Part shown: piece by piece, positions 1 through 11,829 of the stretch | Layout of the letters: each line of letters starts with the position of its first letter | How positions within the stretch are numbered: the first letter of the stretch is position 1 | Assembly (NCBI GenBank): GCA_947179155.2 | Contig: OX359282.1 | Span: 6,575,501 to 6,639,500 of the forward strand | Source of the DNA: Hedera helix | Taxonomy: Eukaryota; Streptophyta; Magnoliopsida; Apiales; Araliaceae | Direction: 5' to 3' | DNA length: 64,000 nucleotides | Notes under the pieces: model-generated | The model's database searches: none | The model's input: only the letters and a program-made list of their open reading frames with translations | Told to the model about the DNA's origin: nothing | Made by a program: the position numbers and the translations under genes

Positions 1-732
1 GTGCTATCAAGTAACTCTCTAATCTATCGTCTCTTTCATGATGTTTTTATATTAATCATTATTGAATGTACTCATGAAAGTGTTGTAATTCGCTTTGTAG
101 TTTGATGTAGAACTTTAGTTGCTATTTGTGCATTCTAAGTATCATATCTTCTTTAGCATTACTCTCGTCATTCTTCATATTTGTTAAAAAGGGAGTACAA
201 GGACGTACAACTATCTATAGTATAATTTTTTTTATATACACAACAATACAAGTAGTATCTGTGTGTCTTCATTCTTGTATATGTTTGTTTATTTTTTTTC
301 TGGAAAAATAAAGAATATAATTTGTCATTCTATTATTCTTTGTTTCCGAAGTAGGAAGAATTTTTATTGTATCAAGATGTGTTTTAAGAAAAATAAAATA
401 AAAAATACTTCCGTCCCCAAAAGAATGACTAAATTGATAAAATATTTTGTCCTAAGAGTGATGAGCAAAGTCAACAAATCAACTATATAAACTCTTGCAT
501 AGAATAATTTACTCTTAATTATACATCACACATTACAAATGAGTAGTTCACATCACAAATTACAAATGAGAGAATGAGCGCTCAGATATCCCTCACAATA
601 TAGAATTAAAAAAAATCCACAATTCTTTCTTTTGTGTCTATGTTAACAATATAAATTAAAACATATTATTAATTATATATGTACAAAACTTATAAGAAAA
701 TGAGTCTAGTTATTTATTAAGAAAGCTTTACA

Positions 733-734
<2 letters not shown>

Positions 735-802
<68 letters not shown>
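735..802. repeat. (TA)n microsatellite
   Basis: About 34 uninterrupted AT dinucleotides. It is self-complementary and likely length-variable. A second, longer tract lies about 150 bases downstream. Confidence 0.97.
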
Positions 803-805
<3 letters not shown>

Positions 806-952
806 TAAGAAAAATAGTACAATATATGGATCAGATTAAAGTATATTCACGTTGCTATATATTACTTAGCACGTGAATTTTGTTTACTAGGGATGAAGCC
901 AACTGTTGCAACACCCGTACTTGACATGACAGGAGCTGTTTTTCTTTTGGCT

Positions 953-955
<3 letters not shown>

Positions 956-1042
<87 letters not shown>
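956..1042. repeat. (TA)n microsatellite
   Basis: About 43 uninterrupted TA dinucleotides, the longest simple repeat in the window. Confidence 0.97.
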
Positions 1043-1044
<2 letters not shown>

Positions 1045-2065
1045 AGGTTATAAATTATATTTATAATATAATTAAATGTGTATTAAAATTATAAATATAA
1101 AAAAATAAGTCTGAAGAGGAACAGTTATCACATGACTATGACAATGTACCAAGATATTTTTGCTCAAGGTCCAAGTGTAATATCTATTAAAATGTTATTT
1201 ATTCTTTGCATTAGTTTGCCTCGTGTTAGTAGTGTGATCACATCCTCGTTGACTCATGCTTATCACAATACTTAATTCTAAATGTCTGAAACAATCATGG
1301 TTCCTTAGCTAGGTATTTGGTTTAGTGAAATTTGTGTGTAAATTTAAATATGTTGAATACAAGTGTAAAGAAGCTATCTATTTCTTTGAAATGTGTTTTT
1401 TGCCCTGTTGAACCTTTCCCATTCTCTCTTAGCTTTTTCCAAGTAGAAGAACAAAAAACAATCTCAATGTCAAAGTAATATCAGGCTTCTTCTAATACTA
1501 ACTTCTAAGCATTCATAGGCACTTTCCATAGTATGACACCTGAAGTTCGCCATAGAAAACTTTATCTCATAGTAACAGTATTGACTATAATATTTGCTGG
1601 TGAGCATGTATATGAGATTTGCTGCAAAAAATACATGAAAAGGCTAATGCCTGAAACTAAGCCCAATCCTCGAACTAAAACTCCAAATCTGAATGTTCTT
1701 CATCAATTACTATTTTGACTTGACAACAAAAAACAAAAGGACAATATAAATCATAACCTTCTAATGCAAATGGATGGATACAAGAGAATCTATATTCCTG
1801 ATTTTTATTTCTAAAATGTGACTGAGAGGCAAAGTAGACATTGTCAATTTATGAATGCAAATATCTGATATCGCTACTGTTATGGTTGTTTTAGTTATTT
1901 TTGTTTTGTTAGTTTGTTAACAGCTTGTTCTACTATGTTGGATATCTACTGTTACTTTATCTTTTTTGTTTGTGGGTCTGCTGTGGTTTTCTAACATTCT
2001 AATTTGTACTAAACTTGGCTAATTAGTCTACAATGGGAGACTAAACTTTTTGTTATTTATTTCAG

Positions 2066-2152
2066 TGGGATAAGGTAAATGGATTAACGTACACACAAGA
2101 ACAAATTGACGAAGTACGGGGTGAGTGGGCAGCTTATGTGAGCTCGAGTTAG
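2066..2152 (+). pseudogene. Last exon of a CACTA-type transposase (C-terminal end)
   Basis: An acceptor-like TTTATTTCAG precedes 28 codons that read WDKVNGLTYTQEQIDEVRGE and then end at TAG after a short Ser-rich tail. The sequence recalls the C-terminal exon of plant CACTA (En/Spm-like) transposases, which would cut and rejoin the element. The position fits: it lies upstream of a subterminal repeat array and a CACTA terminus at 3058, in the orientation expected for a transposase transcribed toward that end. Upstream exons are not recognisable here. The family call rests mainly on context, because 28 residues are too few for a firm assignment. Confidence 0.45.
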
Positions 2153-2507
2153 CAATGGATGTACATGTTTAGATTAATGTATTTTGGAAGTTAACGGTGG
2201 GTGTACAAGTTAATTTAGATGAATGTATTTTGGGAGAAAGTTTTTTTGCACATGATTTGGTAGTAGTGCACCACAGTTAGTTTGGTATATTTTGTGGATA
2301 GTTGGTATATTTTGTGGATGTAGTAATTTAAAACTGTAAATGTATGGTATTATTGAATGTATTTTTAAACTGAGAATGGTTGATACATTTTGGTTTTAAA
2401 TGAGAATTTAGAGTTTTTTTTAGCTATATATCATTGCATTAATGAGAAACTGTGTATGTATTTTCAAATATGGGTGAACTATAACTGTTTTTCAGTTAAA
2501 CTACAAC

Positions 2508-3027
2508 TGTCTGAAAACGTTGTTTAAATGTTACCAAATAGATGACACTTTATAAAACTTGTATAAATTTGTTTAAATGTTGTATGATGTAACAAACTAC
2601 AACATTTTAAACCAGAAATGTGCTAAATAGATGACACCTTTAAAACGTTATATAAATGAGCCTAAACGTTGTGTAATGTATTAACAAAGATATATTACAA
2701 CATTTTTATATTACACTACAACATTTTAAAAACGTTGTCTAAATGTACTACAATAGATGACATCTTATAAACGTTGTATAAATTAGTCTAAAGGTTGTGT
2801 GATGTATTAAACTACAACGTTTTATACCAGAAAATGTTGTGGAATGATACCATCTACAACGTTTTCAAGCATCTTAGTATTTATTTAAAGACAATGTATA
2901 ACGTTTTTTAGTAAAAAACGTTGTATTATGGGCCAACTACAACGTTTTAAAAACGTTGTATAAAATGTGTCAAATAGATGACACCCTTAACCTCGACGTT
3001 TCTGGGAGAAAATTACAACGTTTTTTA
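2508..3027. repeat. CACTA subterminal repeats, AAACGTTGTA / TACAACGTTT motif
   Basis: At least ten copies of ACGTTGT, or its reverse complement ACAACGT, occur in about 500 bases, often with flanking AAA or TATAAAT. Several are paired head to head and can form hairpins, for example near 2897-2925 and 2939-2962. A spacer-like phrase (AATAGATGACAC) recurs between them. Such arrays in CACTA elements are the DNA-binding sites for the element's own TnpA-type protein. That role is known for the family and inferred here. Confidence 0.8.
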
Positions 3028-3058
3028 GGTATTATCTTTTTACTGTTTTGTAGTAGTG

Positions 3059-5045
3059 TATCTCTAAGAAAATGATGTCTAACTTTAATATATTTTTTGC
3101 GTGAATGCAAAATTGGATTTCTAGATATGTCTATTGTGCTTGTGTTATCACAGTAAATATGCATAGTATTGCATATCACATCAAAATCTATTAAGGTTTG
3201 ACGCATCCAACGTATTTGAGAACAACAACTTTTTGCAGCTAAATATTCTCCCTCGGTTGTTGATAAAGCAACAGATGTTTGCTTTTTACTATGCCAAGAT
3301 ACCATACTTTGTCCCAAAAATGTGCAAGCACCACTAGTGTTTTTTCTATGAATTTGACACCCTGCATAGTCTGCATCCGAATAACCCATTAGATCAAAAT
3401 CCTCACATATTGGATAAAATATACCAAAATTGATAGTGCCACACAAATATTTAAATATTCTTTTAACTGCATTTAAATGTGATTCTTTTGGTTTTGCATG
3501 AAATCTAGCACATAGACACACACTATACATTATGTCAGGTCTTAAGGCCGTTAAATATAATAAATTTCCTATCATACCTCGATATTTTATTATCTCGACA
3601 TCGATACCTTTATCATCTAAAGTAAGCTTGATTGTGGTGCTCATTGGTGTTACTTTTGGATTTGACTGGTCAAAGCCAAATCTTTTGAGTAACTCATTTA
3701 TGTACTTGGTCTGATAAATGTAAATGTCATCTTTAGTTTGCTTGATTTGGAATCCCAAAAAGTAGTTGAGCTATCCCATTAGGCTCATATCAAATTTCTT
3801 GTGCATACACTTAGAAAATCACTCACAAAGAATATCATTAGTAGCCCCAAATATAATATCATCTACAAATATTTGTATAATAATAATATCTTGCTTTTCA
3901 TGCTTAATAAATAATGTAGAGTCAATTCTACCTCTTGTAAACCCATTTGAAGTAAGGAACTTACTTAGTCTTTCGTACCATGCCCTAGGTGCTTGCTTGA
4001 GTCCATAGAGTGCCTTCTTTAGCTTATACACATGATGAGGGTCTTTTCATGATCAAATCCGGGAGGTTGTTTTACGTATACTTCCTCATTTATGTACCCA
4101 TTTATAAATGCGCTTTTTACATCCATTTGATGTAGTTTGAACTATTTGTAACAAGCAAATGTTAAAAGTATTCGAATGGATTCCAATCCTGCCACTAGAG
4201 AAAATGTTTCTTCATAGTCTATCCCCTTTTGTTGGTTGTATCCTTGAGCCATAAGTCTTGCTTTATTGAGAGTGATAGTTCCATGTTCATCTAGCTTGTT
4301 CTTGAATATCTATTCAGTTCCTATTATTGATGTTTCTTTTTATGTAGGAACTAGTTCCCATACTTGACATCTTTCAAATTGTTGGAGCTCTTCTTGCATA
4401 ACCAGGAGCCAATTTTCATCAAGTAATGCTTCTGTTGCATTTTTTGGTTCTATTTGTGATAAGAAAGTTGAGAACGCACATAAATTGCGCACTCCTCTTC
4501 TTGTGGTAACTCCTCGATTTATGTCTCCAATTATGTTTTCAGGAGGATGATTTTTAATGTGCCTTGCTGTTTTAGACATCGATATGTTGTGCATTTTCTC
4601 CTCTAGTGAATTATAATTCAGATCTTGATGTTTTACATCTGATTTAGTGAATTAAGCTTCCTGGATTTCCAAAACAGTGTCCTGATTTGCTGCACTGTAT
4701 GGTTGTTTCTGTTGATTTGAGGTATCTAGTGAGCTATATTGATATGTCTGTGCAGTTGAATCTATATTCGGCAGGCTGCTTTGGTTTTTCTGATTTGCTG
4801 AATTGACTGTGACTTCTATATTTCTTGCATCCTCATCTCTTTTTTTAGACAAAACAATGTTAGGTTCATCAAAACTCACATGTACAGATCTTCAACCACA
4901 TTTATTAGTATTGTAAATAGATATGCTTTGCTATGATTAGAATATCCAATAAGAATTCCTTCATATGATTTAACATCAAACTTTCCTAAGTTACCACTTG
5001 TATTTAATATGAAACATTTTAATCCAAAAACCTTGAAGTAACCAC
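3059..5045 (-). pseudogene. Ty1/Copia pol remnant (integrase end, reverse transcriptase, RNase H)
   Basis: Read on the minus strand this is a decayed Copia polyprotein. At 5040-4880 is an integrase-end block containing SYEGILIGYSNHSKAYLFT. At 4879-4340 is a linker with WLLVMQEELQQFERCQVWEL. At 4031-3819 is reverse transcriptase with YKLKKALYGLKQAPRAWYER and the catalytic IFVDDIIFGAT block. At 3758-3059 is the RT connection and RNase H domain, with SDADYAG, STTEGEYLA and the CDNTS block. Stops and frameshifts separate the pieces, so it is non-functional. The frame leaves Copia homology at 3059, right after the HHFLRD motif, where the CACTA element sits. No LTR of this copy is visible, and its 5' part is lost at the 5045 junction. 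Confidence 0.9.
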
Positions 5046-5342
5046 CTCAAAAGAAAAAGAAGGTAGAAGCAACAAGAGAATCCTAAGGACTCGCATAACG
5101 AGTCAAATGTTCCTGTAATGAGGTATAATACTAATTCTTTGATACATCTAGTCAAGGAGGAGGGATGGAAAAGCAAGAAACAAAGAAAGATAACTATTAA
5201 GCCTCCTCCCAGGACAGATATAGATGAAGCAAAAGAACTCTATGAGGAGACTAAAAGGAGGGACACTTAAATTGTAGCCAGAGAAGGCCTATCCCTTGTT
5301 GAATGGGATAAGAAGCAAATAAATAGTAAAATAGCTACAAAA

Positions 5343-5654
5343 ATGGCTAAGTATGCCAAACTTATTGAGATCGAAGATTCTGCGTCTCCAAAACCGATTG
5401 TAGAGCCTTTCAGTGCTTCGATTATAGAGCAAACTACAATAGCAATTAATGATTTGATGGCTGGGAAGGCTTTTAACCTTAAGCCAATGATTGTTGAAGA
5501 GATAGTGAGGCCGACTCTTGTGCTAAAGCCAAAGAAAAATGATGATGGACAGACGGTTGTAAAAGTATCCAAACCCGAGCCAAAGAAGAAAAGAAGATTG
5601 ATTAAAATGACCAAGAAGAAGAAGAAGAAGATTGTAAAGAAGATAAAAAAGTAG
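5343..5654 (+). pseudogene. Lys-rich fragment of the retroelement's single ORF
   Basis: An open stretch of about 103 codons ends in a highly basic block: runs of four to six Lys separated by Ile, Val or Arg. Similar frames continue downstream to about 5980 but are interrupted by stops. It resembles in composition the Glu/Lys-rich middle of the 678-aa ORF at 56086-58122. It has no catalytic motif. It is probably a piece of a gag-like structural protein, but function is unknown. Confidence 0.45.
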
Positions 5655-6654
5655 AAAGTCCCAAAAGTAACAAAAAGGGTTGAAGCTACTTCTAAAAGGG
5701 AGCAGCCAATTCCTTATCCATGCTCTTCAAATAACTCGTTAGAGCTGACCAAGATAATTGAATCGGTTATAGTAGGTATTGGTAAAGAGTCAAGTTCGAT
5801 TGTCCCTAAGCCAGAGATAGTTACTAAGCCAAAAAAATGTACAAACTGAGGGGGAGCAACCAGAAACAGCTCCTAAAGCCCCCTTAACTTCTGTACAAAC
5901 AGGGGTAGGGCAGATCAAGCTGGAATCTCTAGGCAAGGCATTATTTGATAATGCAGAAGATATAGATACAAGCACTACCATTTTTGACAGCGGTGATGAT
6001 TTACTGTTCTATTTTCTTCCTATTATGCCTCTGGTGAAAGCAATGATGGAAGGAGATCTAAGCTTCATCACATAGACATTCACCGGATTTCCAAATGTCA
6101 AAATTTTGTCCCAGAATTTTGTAAGGATCCTCAACTTTAAATTTCCTATATACCCAACCTACTCCCTACTAACTTCTTAATCGTAGAACCTCTAACCCCT
6201 ACAATAGATATCCTAGACACACCATCTCTTGTTTATATTCCTTCACCTCACACTTCACATATACACATAAGATATAACTTACCATCTCCCATATCCTCTC
6301 CAATCGTAGAGTCTCAACACTCAATGATTTAAACTCATATCCCTAAATATACTCAATACACTGTATAGCCAGATACACCAAAAATATACCTTTTACTTCA
6401 TAGAACTATACAGATATACCTTCTTCCTTCAATACACAAACCTTAGACCTTTCAATCACTGATTCTTCATTGAATCGGGGAAATAAGTAAGGAATAAAAG
6501 CTACACTAGAAAAGATCCTAAAAAGAGTGTCTCTGGTCCCCTCCAAGTCGAAAGGATGATAGAAATGCTTGCCGATGAATGCTAGGAAGGGATCCAGAAC
6601 ATTGCTAATGGAATTTAAAAAAGTCTAGCTCTCATTGCTAAGATAGTAGCAAAA

Positions 6655-6927
6655 ATGCTTGGAGAAATGTCAAAAGAGTTCGAAGAAAATATGCAAGAGT
6701 TGGTCAAGACTATCAATGAGAATCTACGGAAGCGAGATGAGCTCTTCTACAAGCAAATCGCTGATCATAAAGCAGCTATACTCGCTATACAACAAACGAA
6801 TGACATGTATGTCAAGCTACTCTCCAATAAAGTCAACACCTTGAATGAATCATTGATGGAATTCAATAAGTTAGTAACATCTTCAATCGAACAAACAAAC
6901 ACCGCTATGGCTATTGCTCATTCATAA
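6655..6927 (+). pseudogene. Predicted coiled-coil fragment of the retroelement ORF
   Basis: Ninety codons with heptad-like spacing of Leu, Ile and Met and many charged residues (EEN.QELVKTINENLRKRDEL, then further Ile/Leu repeats), so a coiled coil is likely. The frame is open on the 5' side beyond the first Met, and stops interrupt it downstream. It lies between the Lys-rich block and the 3' LTR. It probably is the C-terminal oligomerisation part of the element's gag-like protein. No enzymatic motif is visible and I do not recognise a specific family. Confidence 0.45.
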
Positions 6928-7656
6928 CGAATAGAGGCCAATGCTAGACATCGAGAAACCATAGACGACATTGGCTCCCAAAGTAAACAGATGTAAGAAA
7001 TTGTTAGCTATATCCAAAATATCTTTGAAGATGTAAATGTCATACGCAACGACAGAGATGCTGATAAAAAGGGGGAGAAAAAGCAAACCTTAGAGGGAGA
7101 GAAGATGACCACAACAATAACCAATTCAATCGCCTCCACCTCTCAATGTTATTCCTCTGGGCCGAGGATAATCATCGTCACGAGAAGAATTGTCAAGTGG
7201 AGTAACACCCATAAGCCTTTGACCTCCAAATGACTCAATGCTCCTACATAGACTATCTCAAAGGGGTTCATATTGAAGGAGAAGAAGAAGAAGAAATCTA
7301 CATGCTTAAAGAACTTCAAAGAATAGATGATGAAGCAAGAGAAAATTATACGAGAAGAAGAGAAGCTGAGCGTAGAAAATCGCCAAGGAACAGAAGGGGG
7401 AGAAGATGAATAAAGGGGATAGAATAAACCTATAGAGGAGGTAAATAAAGAAAAGAGGCATACATGTGTTGTAAACTTTCTTTGTAAATTTTTCATACTC
7501 TGTAGATTATACATTCAATTAATAAATTCATTATTTTTATGTAAATATATAGTTGCTCACTGCATCTAAGTCATGTTTAAATTCAAAGTATTATACATCT
7601 TAAAATTAATGAGTTCTTGAAACTACTAATTTTGTCATCATCAAATAGGGGGAGAT

Positions 7657-9086
7657 TGTTAGTACAAATGTATGTTTGAATATTTGATTTGCTAATGAGT
7701 TGACGAAATGATTGTTAATATATATTTATAACTAGTAGCTCTTGTGAAGTCCTTAAAAGTGAAATTGATGTACAAGGACTTAGAGTAGAATATCAAACTT
7801 GTTAGGTTGATTTATAAAATGAATTGAATTTATAGATTATAAAAAATCAAAAAGTTGTTCAATAGATCGAACCATCGTAAAGTCATCTTGAAGATCGTAA
7901 GACAAGAAAAATTTGTAAAGCCAACTCTAAGTTCGTAGAGCTAAGTGCAGATCGTAGAGTTCACTTTAAAATCGTAAAGCAAAATGAAAATCGTAGAGCC
8001 TTCAGATCATAAAGCTGAAGAATCGTAGAGCCTGCAGATCGTAGAGCTCGCAAATCGTAGAGTCAAATCAAATACTCTACGATCGCCATGTAATTCTATG
8101 ATTAGAAAAATTGTAGAGTATGACAGGTTTGACAGTGGACTGAGAATGGGAAGATCTAGAAGCTAAAAACTCCAAGGTGTTTGTTGATCATCCCAAGTTC
8201 AAAATGAAGGTCATATCAGGTTGTGTCTAACAGCTAATTTGACTAAGTTACATCAACCACATGGTTACCTTTTTAGCACACTGATGTGACATCCTAGCTG
8301 AAAGCAAGCTGACACACTCCCTAAATGTCAACATAAAAGATCTTTTAAGATTAAAGAATTTAATGAAGCAACGACTACTTATTAACAGGTAAATTTCAAG
8401 GTCTTCTGTAAAAGGACATGAAGATTCAACCCAACAATAACAAACAACAAATTATAAGCTGAATTGCTACTAAAATCTCAAGAGTTCTACTATACAATTT
8501 AGAACAATTTGTTCTGCTGCTAAGTCATACATCTTTGGACTTAAAGCCACTTAGCAGTAACTTAAATCACTTATTCTCTATGTGACTACTGGTCTCCGTG
8601 ACCTTGTTGTAACCAAGTCTAAGTAACTTGAAGAGTTCTTTGTTAACTAGTCTTAGTGACACATGTCGAGTCTTAGTGACTTGAAGGATTCTTAATGATT
8701 CAGTTGAGTGTAATAGTTCTGTGTGAACTGATCTTAGTGATCACCATATCCTTAATGGATTCTCTACTCAAGGAATAGAAGAGTGGACTAGGAGATCTTT
8801 GTGCTTTGAATCACTTAAAATTTATGTGTCTCATTTACTTTTCGTACTTTACTTTATGCATTATATTATATTTGTATGTGACTGACTTCCACAAGATAAC
8901 TAAATTTAGAACTGAGATTTCTATAAATCTTAAAGAGGCTTTCAAACTAATATTCTGTTGTGCTTAAATAAATTAACTTGGTTAATTTATAATCTGGTAA
9001 TCCTTATTTAAAAGAAAAAGCTTTAAAGGATCTTTTCAACCCCCCCCCCCCCCCTCTAGATCTCTTAGTATCTCTGGGAAACAACA
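7657..9086 (+). mobile_element. 3' LTR of the non-autonomous retroelement
   Basis: The LTR begins TGTTAGTACAAATG immediately after the polypurine tract and ends CTCTGGGAAACAACA, giving TG...CA termini. It is 1430 bp long. Near its 3' end is a run of 15 C followed by TCTAGATCTCTTAG. The same arrangement (G/C run, TCTAGATC, then CTCTGGGAA) is present in reverse complement in the LTRs at 52298 and 60916, so these are related families. An array of the ATCGTAGAG motif occupies its first third. The 5' LTR of this copy is not present. Confidence 0.85.
7874..8118 (+). repeat. Array of about 12 ATCGTAGAG motifs in the LTR
   Basis: Copies or near copies of ATCGTAGAG (variants ATCGTAAAG, TTCGTAGAG, ATCATAAAG, ATTGTAGAG) start near 7874, 7893, 7932, 7951, 7971, 7990, 8006, 8022, 8038, 8054 and 8109. 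One reversed copy (ACTCTACGAT) lies at 8074. Spacing in the middle is close to 16-20 bases, with unrelated spacers. The array lies 220-460 bases into the LTR, where U3 control sequences are expected. Function is unknown. Confidence 0.85.
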
Positions 9087-9208
9087 CGATAGTTACAAAA
9101 ATCAAGGTTCTCTTAGAACCCGTACAACAAAAATTTACTTAGAATCTAACAAGTCACTAAGACTTGATACAAAAGATCACACAGATCTATGTAGTCACTA
9201 AGAGGGGA

Positions 9209-10089
9209 TGTTGTTTGAGATACTGCTAAGTTGCGTTAAGTTCTTCTTCGATTAACCTTAGCAGTTTTTGTTTTTCAAAATCATAAAGTGGAGTTTTGAA
9301 AACGTAGACTTTCAGCACTTTGTTTCTTTACTAATTATTTTTTTTCAGTATTTGATGTAGCAATCATTTTATAGTGTCTTCTTATGATTTGCTTGTTTGA
9401 TTGTTACCGTTGCTCCATTTTGTTTGGGATGTTTGTCAAAATTCAAATATTTACTTCAAATTTATTGTCTGCTTAGACCATCTCAAGTTGCTTTCTTTAG
9501 TACTATGTTTAGTACAAAAGCAAATACGTGTCATTTTTCCTTACAAATATAATTGTTAGATAGAATTTTTGTTATATTGTTCTTATCGCAAATACACGTA
9601 AAAATCAAACTTGAGGAGTGTGTGTTTAAGGTTTATGATTCTTGTCATAACTTGCTACTAACTTGTCAAAATGTTGCATACTACGATTTTTGCTTCTGTT
9701 GAGCTAAATCGTAGAGTTGATCTTCGGATAGTAGAATAATTTATAGTTTACTATTTTTGCTTTACGAATGTCGTGACTCTACAATTCTAGTTCTATGAAC
9801 TGACGTTCACTATGCGATCTTGGAGTAATTTCAGTTAACTCTGTAATCTTAAAATGACTTTCTCTTCTACTTTATGAAAACATTTCTAGCCTTGGACAAC
9901 TAAGCTATTACAATGATTACATTCCTTACTCTACGATTTGGATCGACCTAACAAATTTGATCCATAACTAAGTTTTTTACATAAAATCTTTCATAAGAAT
10001 TTTATAAAACTTAATTATTTTTACAAATATACTTTAAACATAATCATTATCAAATTGGATAAAGTGACCATATAATGCATGTACTAACA
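9209..10089 (-). mobile_element. Inverted, internally shortened LTR of the same family
   Basis: On the minus strand this starts TGTTAGTACATGCATTA at 10089, matching the start of the 7657 LTR. It runs through ATCGTAGAG motifs (9960-9700) and ends at TGTTGTTTGAGATACT on the plus strand (9209), the counterpart of the other LTR's CTCTGGGAAACAACA end. At about 880 bp it is shorter than its 1430-bp relative and lacks the C run. The 120-base strip at 9087-9208 also has inverted LTR-like phrases (CAAGTCACTAAGACTTG), suggesting rearrangement. Confidence 0.7.
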
Positions 10090-10317
10090 AATCATTATTT
10101 AAATAAAAACTTACCAAATGAAAATATTTTTGTGGGAAAAGAAATAAGAGAGTCGAACCCCAATTAATTTACAAACTATTTCCATGTATTTATTTTTAAT
10201 AATAATCAAAGACTAATACTATATTTATTAAAGAAATCTAATAGTACTAATTAAGGACTCTACTCTAATATATTTACTATATATAAATGTAATAATATAA
10301 AAGTAAATACTTTAATA

Positions 10318-10519
10318 CTCCCTCTGGCCCATATATAAAAACTGGCTTAGTTAATTGACTATTTCTGGAACTAGTAATTAACATATTTATTTAAAAATTT
10401 GAATCCCTGAACATTGAAATTAGTAGAGAAATTGATATATTTTTTTAGGTTCATAGTTCCTCCCTCAATTTTACCTAAAAGATCAAACTAAGCCAATTTT
10501 TTTTATGGGATAGAAAAAG
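10318..10519. mobile_element. Stowaway-like MITE (Tc1/mariner type)
   Basis: About 200 bp with imperfect terminal inverted repeats. The left end reads CTCCCTCTGGCCCATA and continues to AAAACTGGCTTAGTT. The right end, reverse-complemented, reads CTTTTTCTATCCCATA and continues to AAATTGGCTTAGTT. A TA dinucleotide flanks each side (10316-10317 and 10520-10521), as expected for mariner-type insertion. There is no coding capacity. Confidence 0.7.
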
Positions 10520-11829
10520 TATATGTATATGTTTAGTTACTCGACGTTTGCAACATTTAGTACATTTAGAGTACTTAAAAATTTAAACACACTTAAAAAA
10601 ATTATTCGTCTGGTAATAATTTATTTTAAACTCGATTTATTTAATTCACAGACGTAATGTTTGGGTCTTAAATGCAATGCACCAAAATTTGTGCAATACG
10701 TTTGTAGGTCCAAATACTACAAATGCTACCGTCTCAAATACTGATAACCAAACAAACTCTATATATGTACTAAAAAATCTAAGAGTTATTAAACATCCTA
10801 GTATAATTTTTTATTTTTTTTGATAATTTGAGCAGAATTTTAACGTTTTTGTTTTTGGCAAGAATGAATTCTAAGACCTCATATACTTAAAATTTTATAA
10901 ATAATTATTTTATCATTGAATAACGATGGGCTTGTCTAGTATAAATTTGCTATTACGAAGGGTTGGAATAATGGTAAATTCTAGTGTATATTAGATTGAC
11001 CATGATGATTTACTCCTACTAAAGGAAAAAATGACACATCGCATTTATTTGTTATGTATGTGCGGTGTCAAATGCAAAAATATCACCAAAACTCTTCAAA
11101 CGTTGTCCTACACCGAACATTTGAATAGTACAAATTCTTTAATTGATTCTTCACATCTAAATTCATAGCATAAAAAGTAAAAAACAATATAAAAAAAGAA
11201 TTATTATAATCACAAAAAAATAATATTTTTCTTATAAAAATATCAATTTTCCAAATATTTTATTAGAATCCATCTTTTCAACCTTCACAAATTTTCATAT
11301 CCTCTGGCTTCAACAATAAAAGAAATAAAATTCTTGTTAAATTTAGGGATGTTTAGGGAATTAAACTAAGGAAACTTCTATGAAATCAATTCTCATGGTT
11401 CCACCAGACTCTTTAAATTTAGGGAACTAATATTTCCACAATTAGATTTGATAATTTGATAAGGCAAACTAATCCTAATATTTTATAATATTTTGTCACG
11501 CAATTAGGGAGCGGGGGTAGCATCCTGGATCATCCTTGCAGCGAAGGTACAACAGCTTTGACGCACCAGCAAAGCAGCAACAGATTGAGACGCAGAGGCT
11601 GGAGCGGTGAGGTTTCAGTGCAGCATCGCAACGGAAGGAGGTTTAGAGCAAAACGGAATCACAGCAGCTGCATCACACAGCGGTACATCATCCGAGCCCA
11701 ACGACGCAAGCCATACATTAACACGGAAGCAGTACAGTTCGCTCTGCAGGAACGGAGAGGGAAAAGCATCAGCTCTTATCCATAGCCTCTATGTTCTATT
11801 GTTGCTATGTACTGCCAAACTTAACTTAA
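10520..11829. other. AT-rich intergenic DNA with a GC-richer pocket
   Basis: No gene was recognised. From about 11500 to 11790 the composition changes to GC-richer sequence with many CAGC/GCAGC phrases. Two overlapping short open frames there have no recognisable domain and look like chance openings. The pocket directly precedes the LTR remnant and occupies the same relative place as the variable 5' part of the LTR at 48434, so it may belong to that remnant. Confidence 0.5.

Larger units (their letters stand above)
1..2065. other. AT-rich stretch, probably CACTA interior; no supported gene
   Basis: No convincing coding exon was found here; the short open frames are low-complexity AT sequence. 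Because the last exon of a CACTA-type transposase follows at 2066 and no left CACTA end is visible, this stretch may be intron and interior of that transposon, whose left end lies outside the window. This is inference. A one-sided Stowaway-like terminus (TACTTCCGTCCCC) begins near 406 without a visible partner. Two long TA microsatellites interrupt the stretch. Confidence 0.4.
2066..3058 (+). mobile_element. CACTA transposon, right-hand end
   Basis: The element ends at 3058 in TAGTAGTG, which on the other strand reads CACTACTACAAAACAG, a typical CACTA terminal inverted repeat. The inner flank holds a dense subterminal motif array. The bases directly outside (3059 onward) belong to a Copia pol gene that stops being homologous to Copia exactly at this point, so the CACTA element inserted into the Copia copy. 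The expected 3-bp target duplication is TAT (3059-3061). The left end is not in the window, so the duplication cannot be verified. Confidence 0.75.
5046..7656 (+). mobile_element. Interior of a decayed non-autonomous LTR retroelement
   Basis: Plus-strand interior whose 5' end is truncated against the Copia remnant. It ends in a polypurine tract (AAATAGGGGGAGAT, 7643-7656) directly before an LTR starting TGTTAG. The same tract adjoins the left LTR of the 52-64 kb element, so the two belong to one broad family. Coding potential is limited to Lys-rich and coiled-coil fragments broken by stops. No protease, RT or integrase motif was seen, which suggests a non-autonomous (LARD-like) element. Confidence 0.7.

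Noticed and set aside
735..1042. TA-rich tracts as a possible replication origin or matrix-attachment site
   Set aside because: Simple microsatellites; no supporting motif.
1533..1718. 61-codon frame with hydrophobic start, as a transposase exon
   Set aside because: No motif recognised; may be exon or chance, not enough support.
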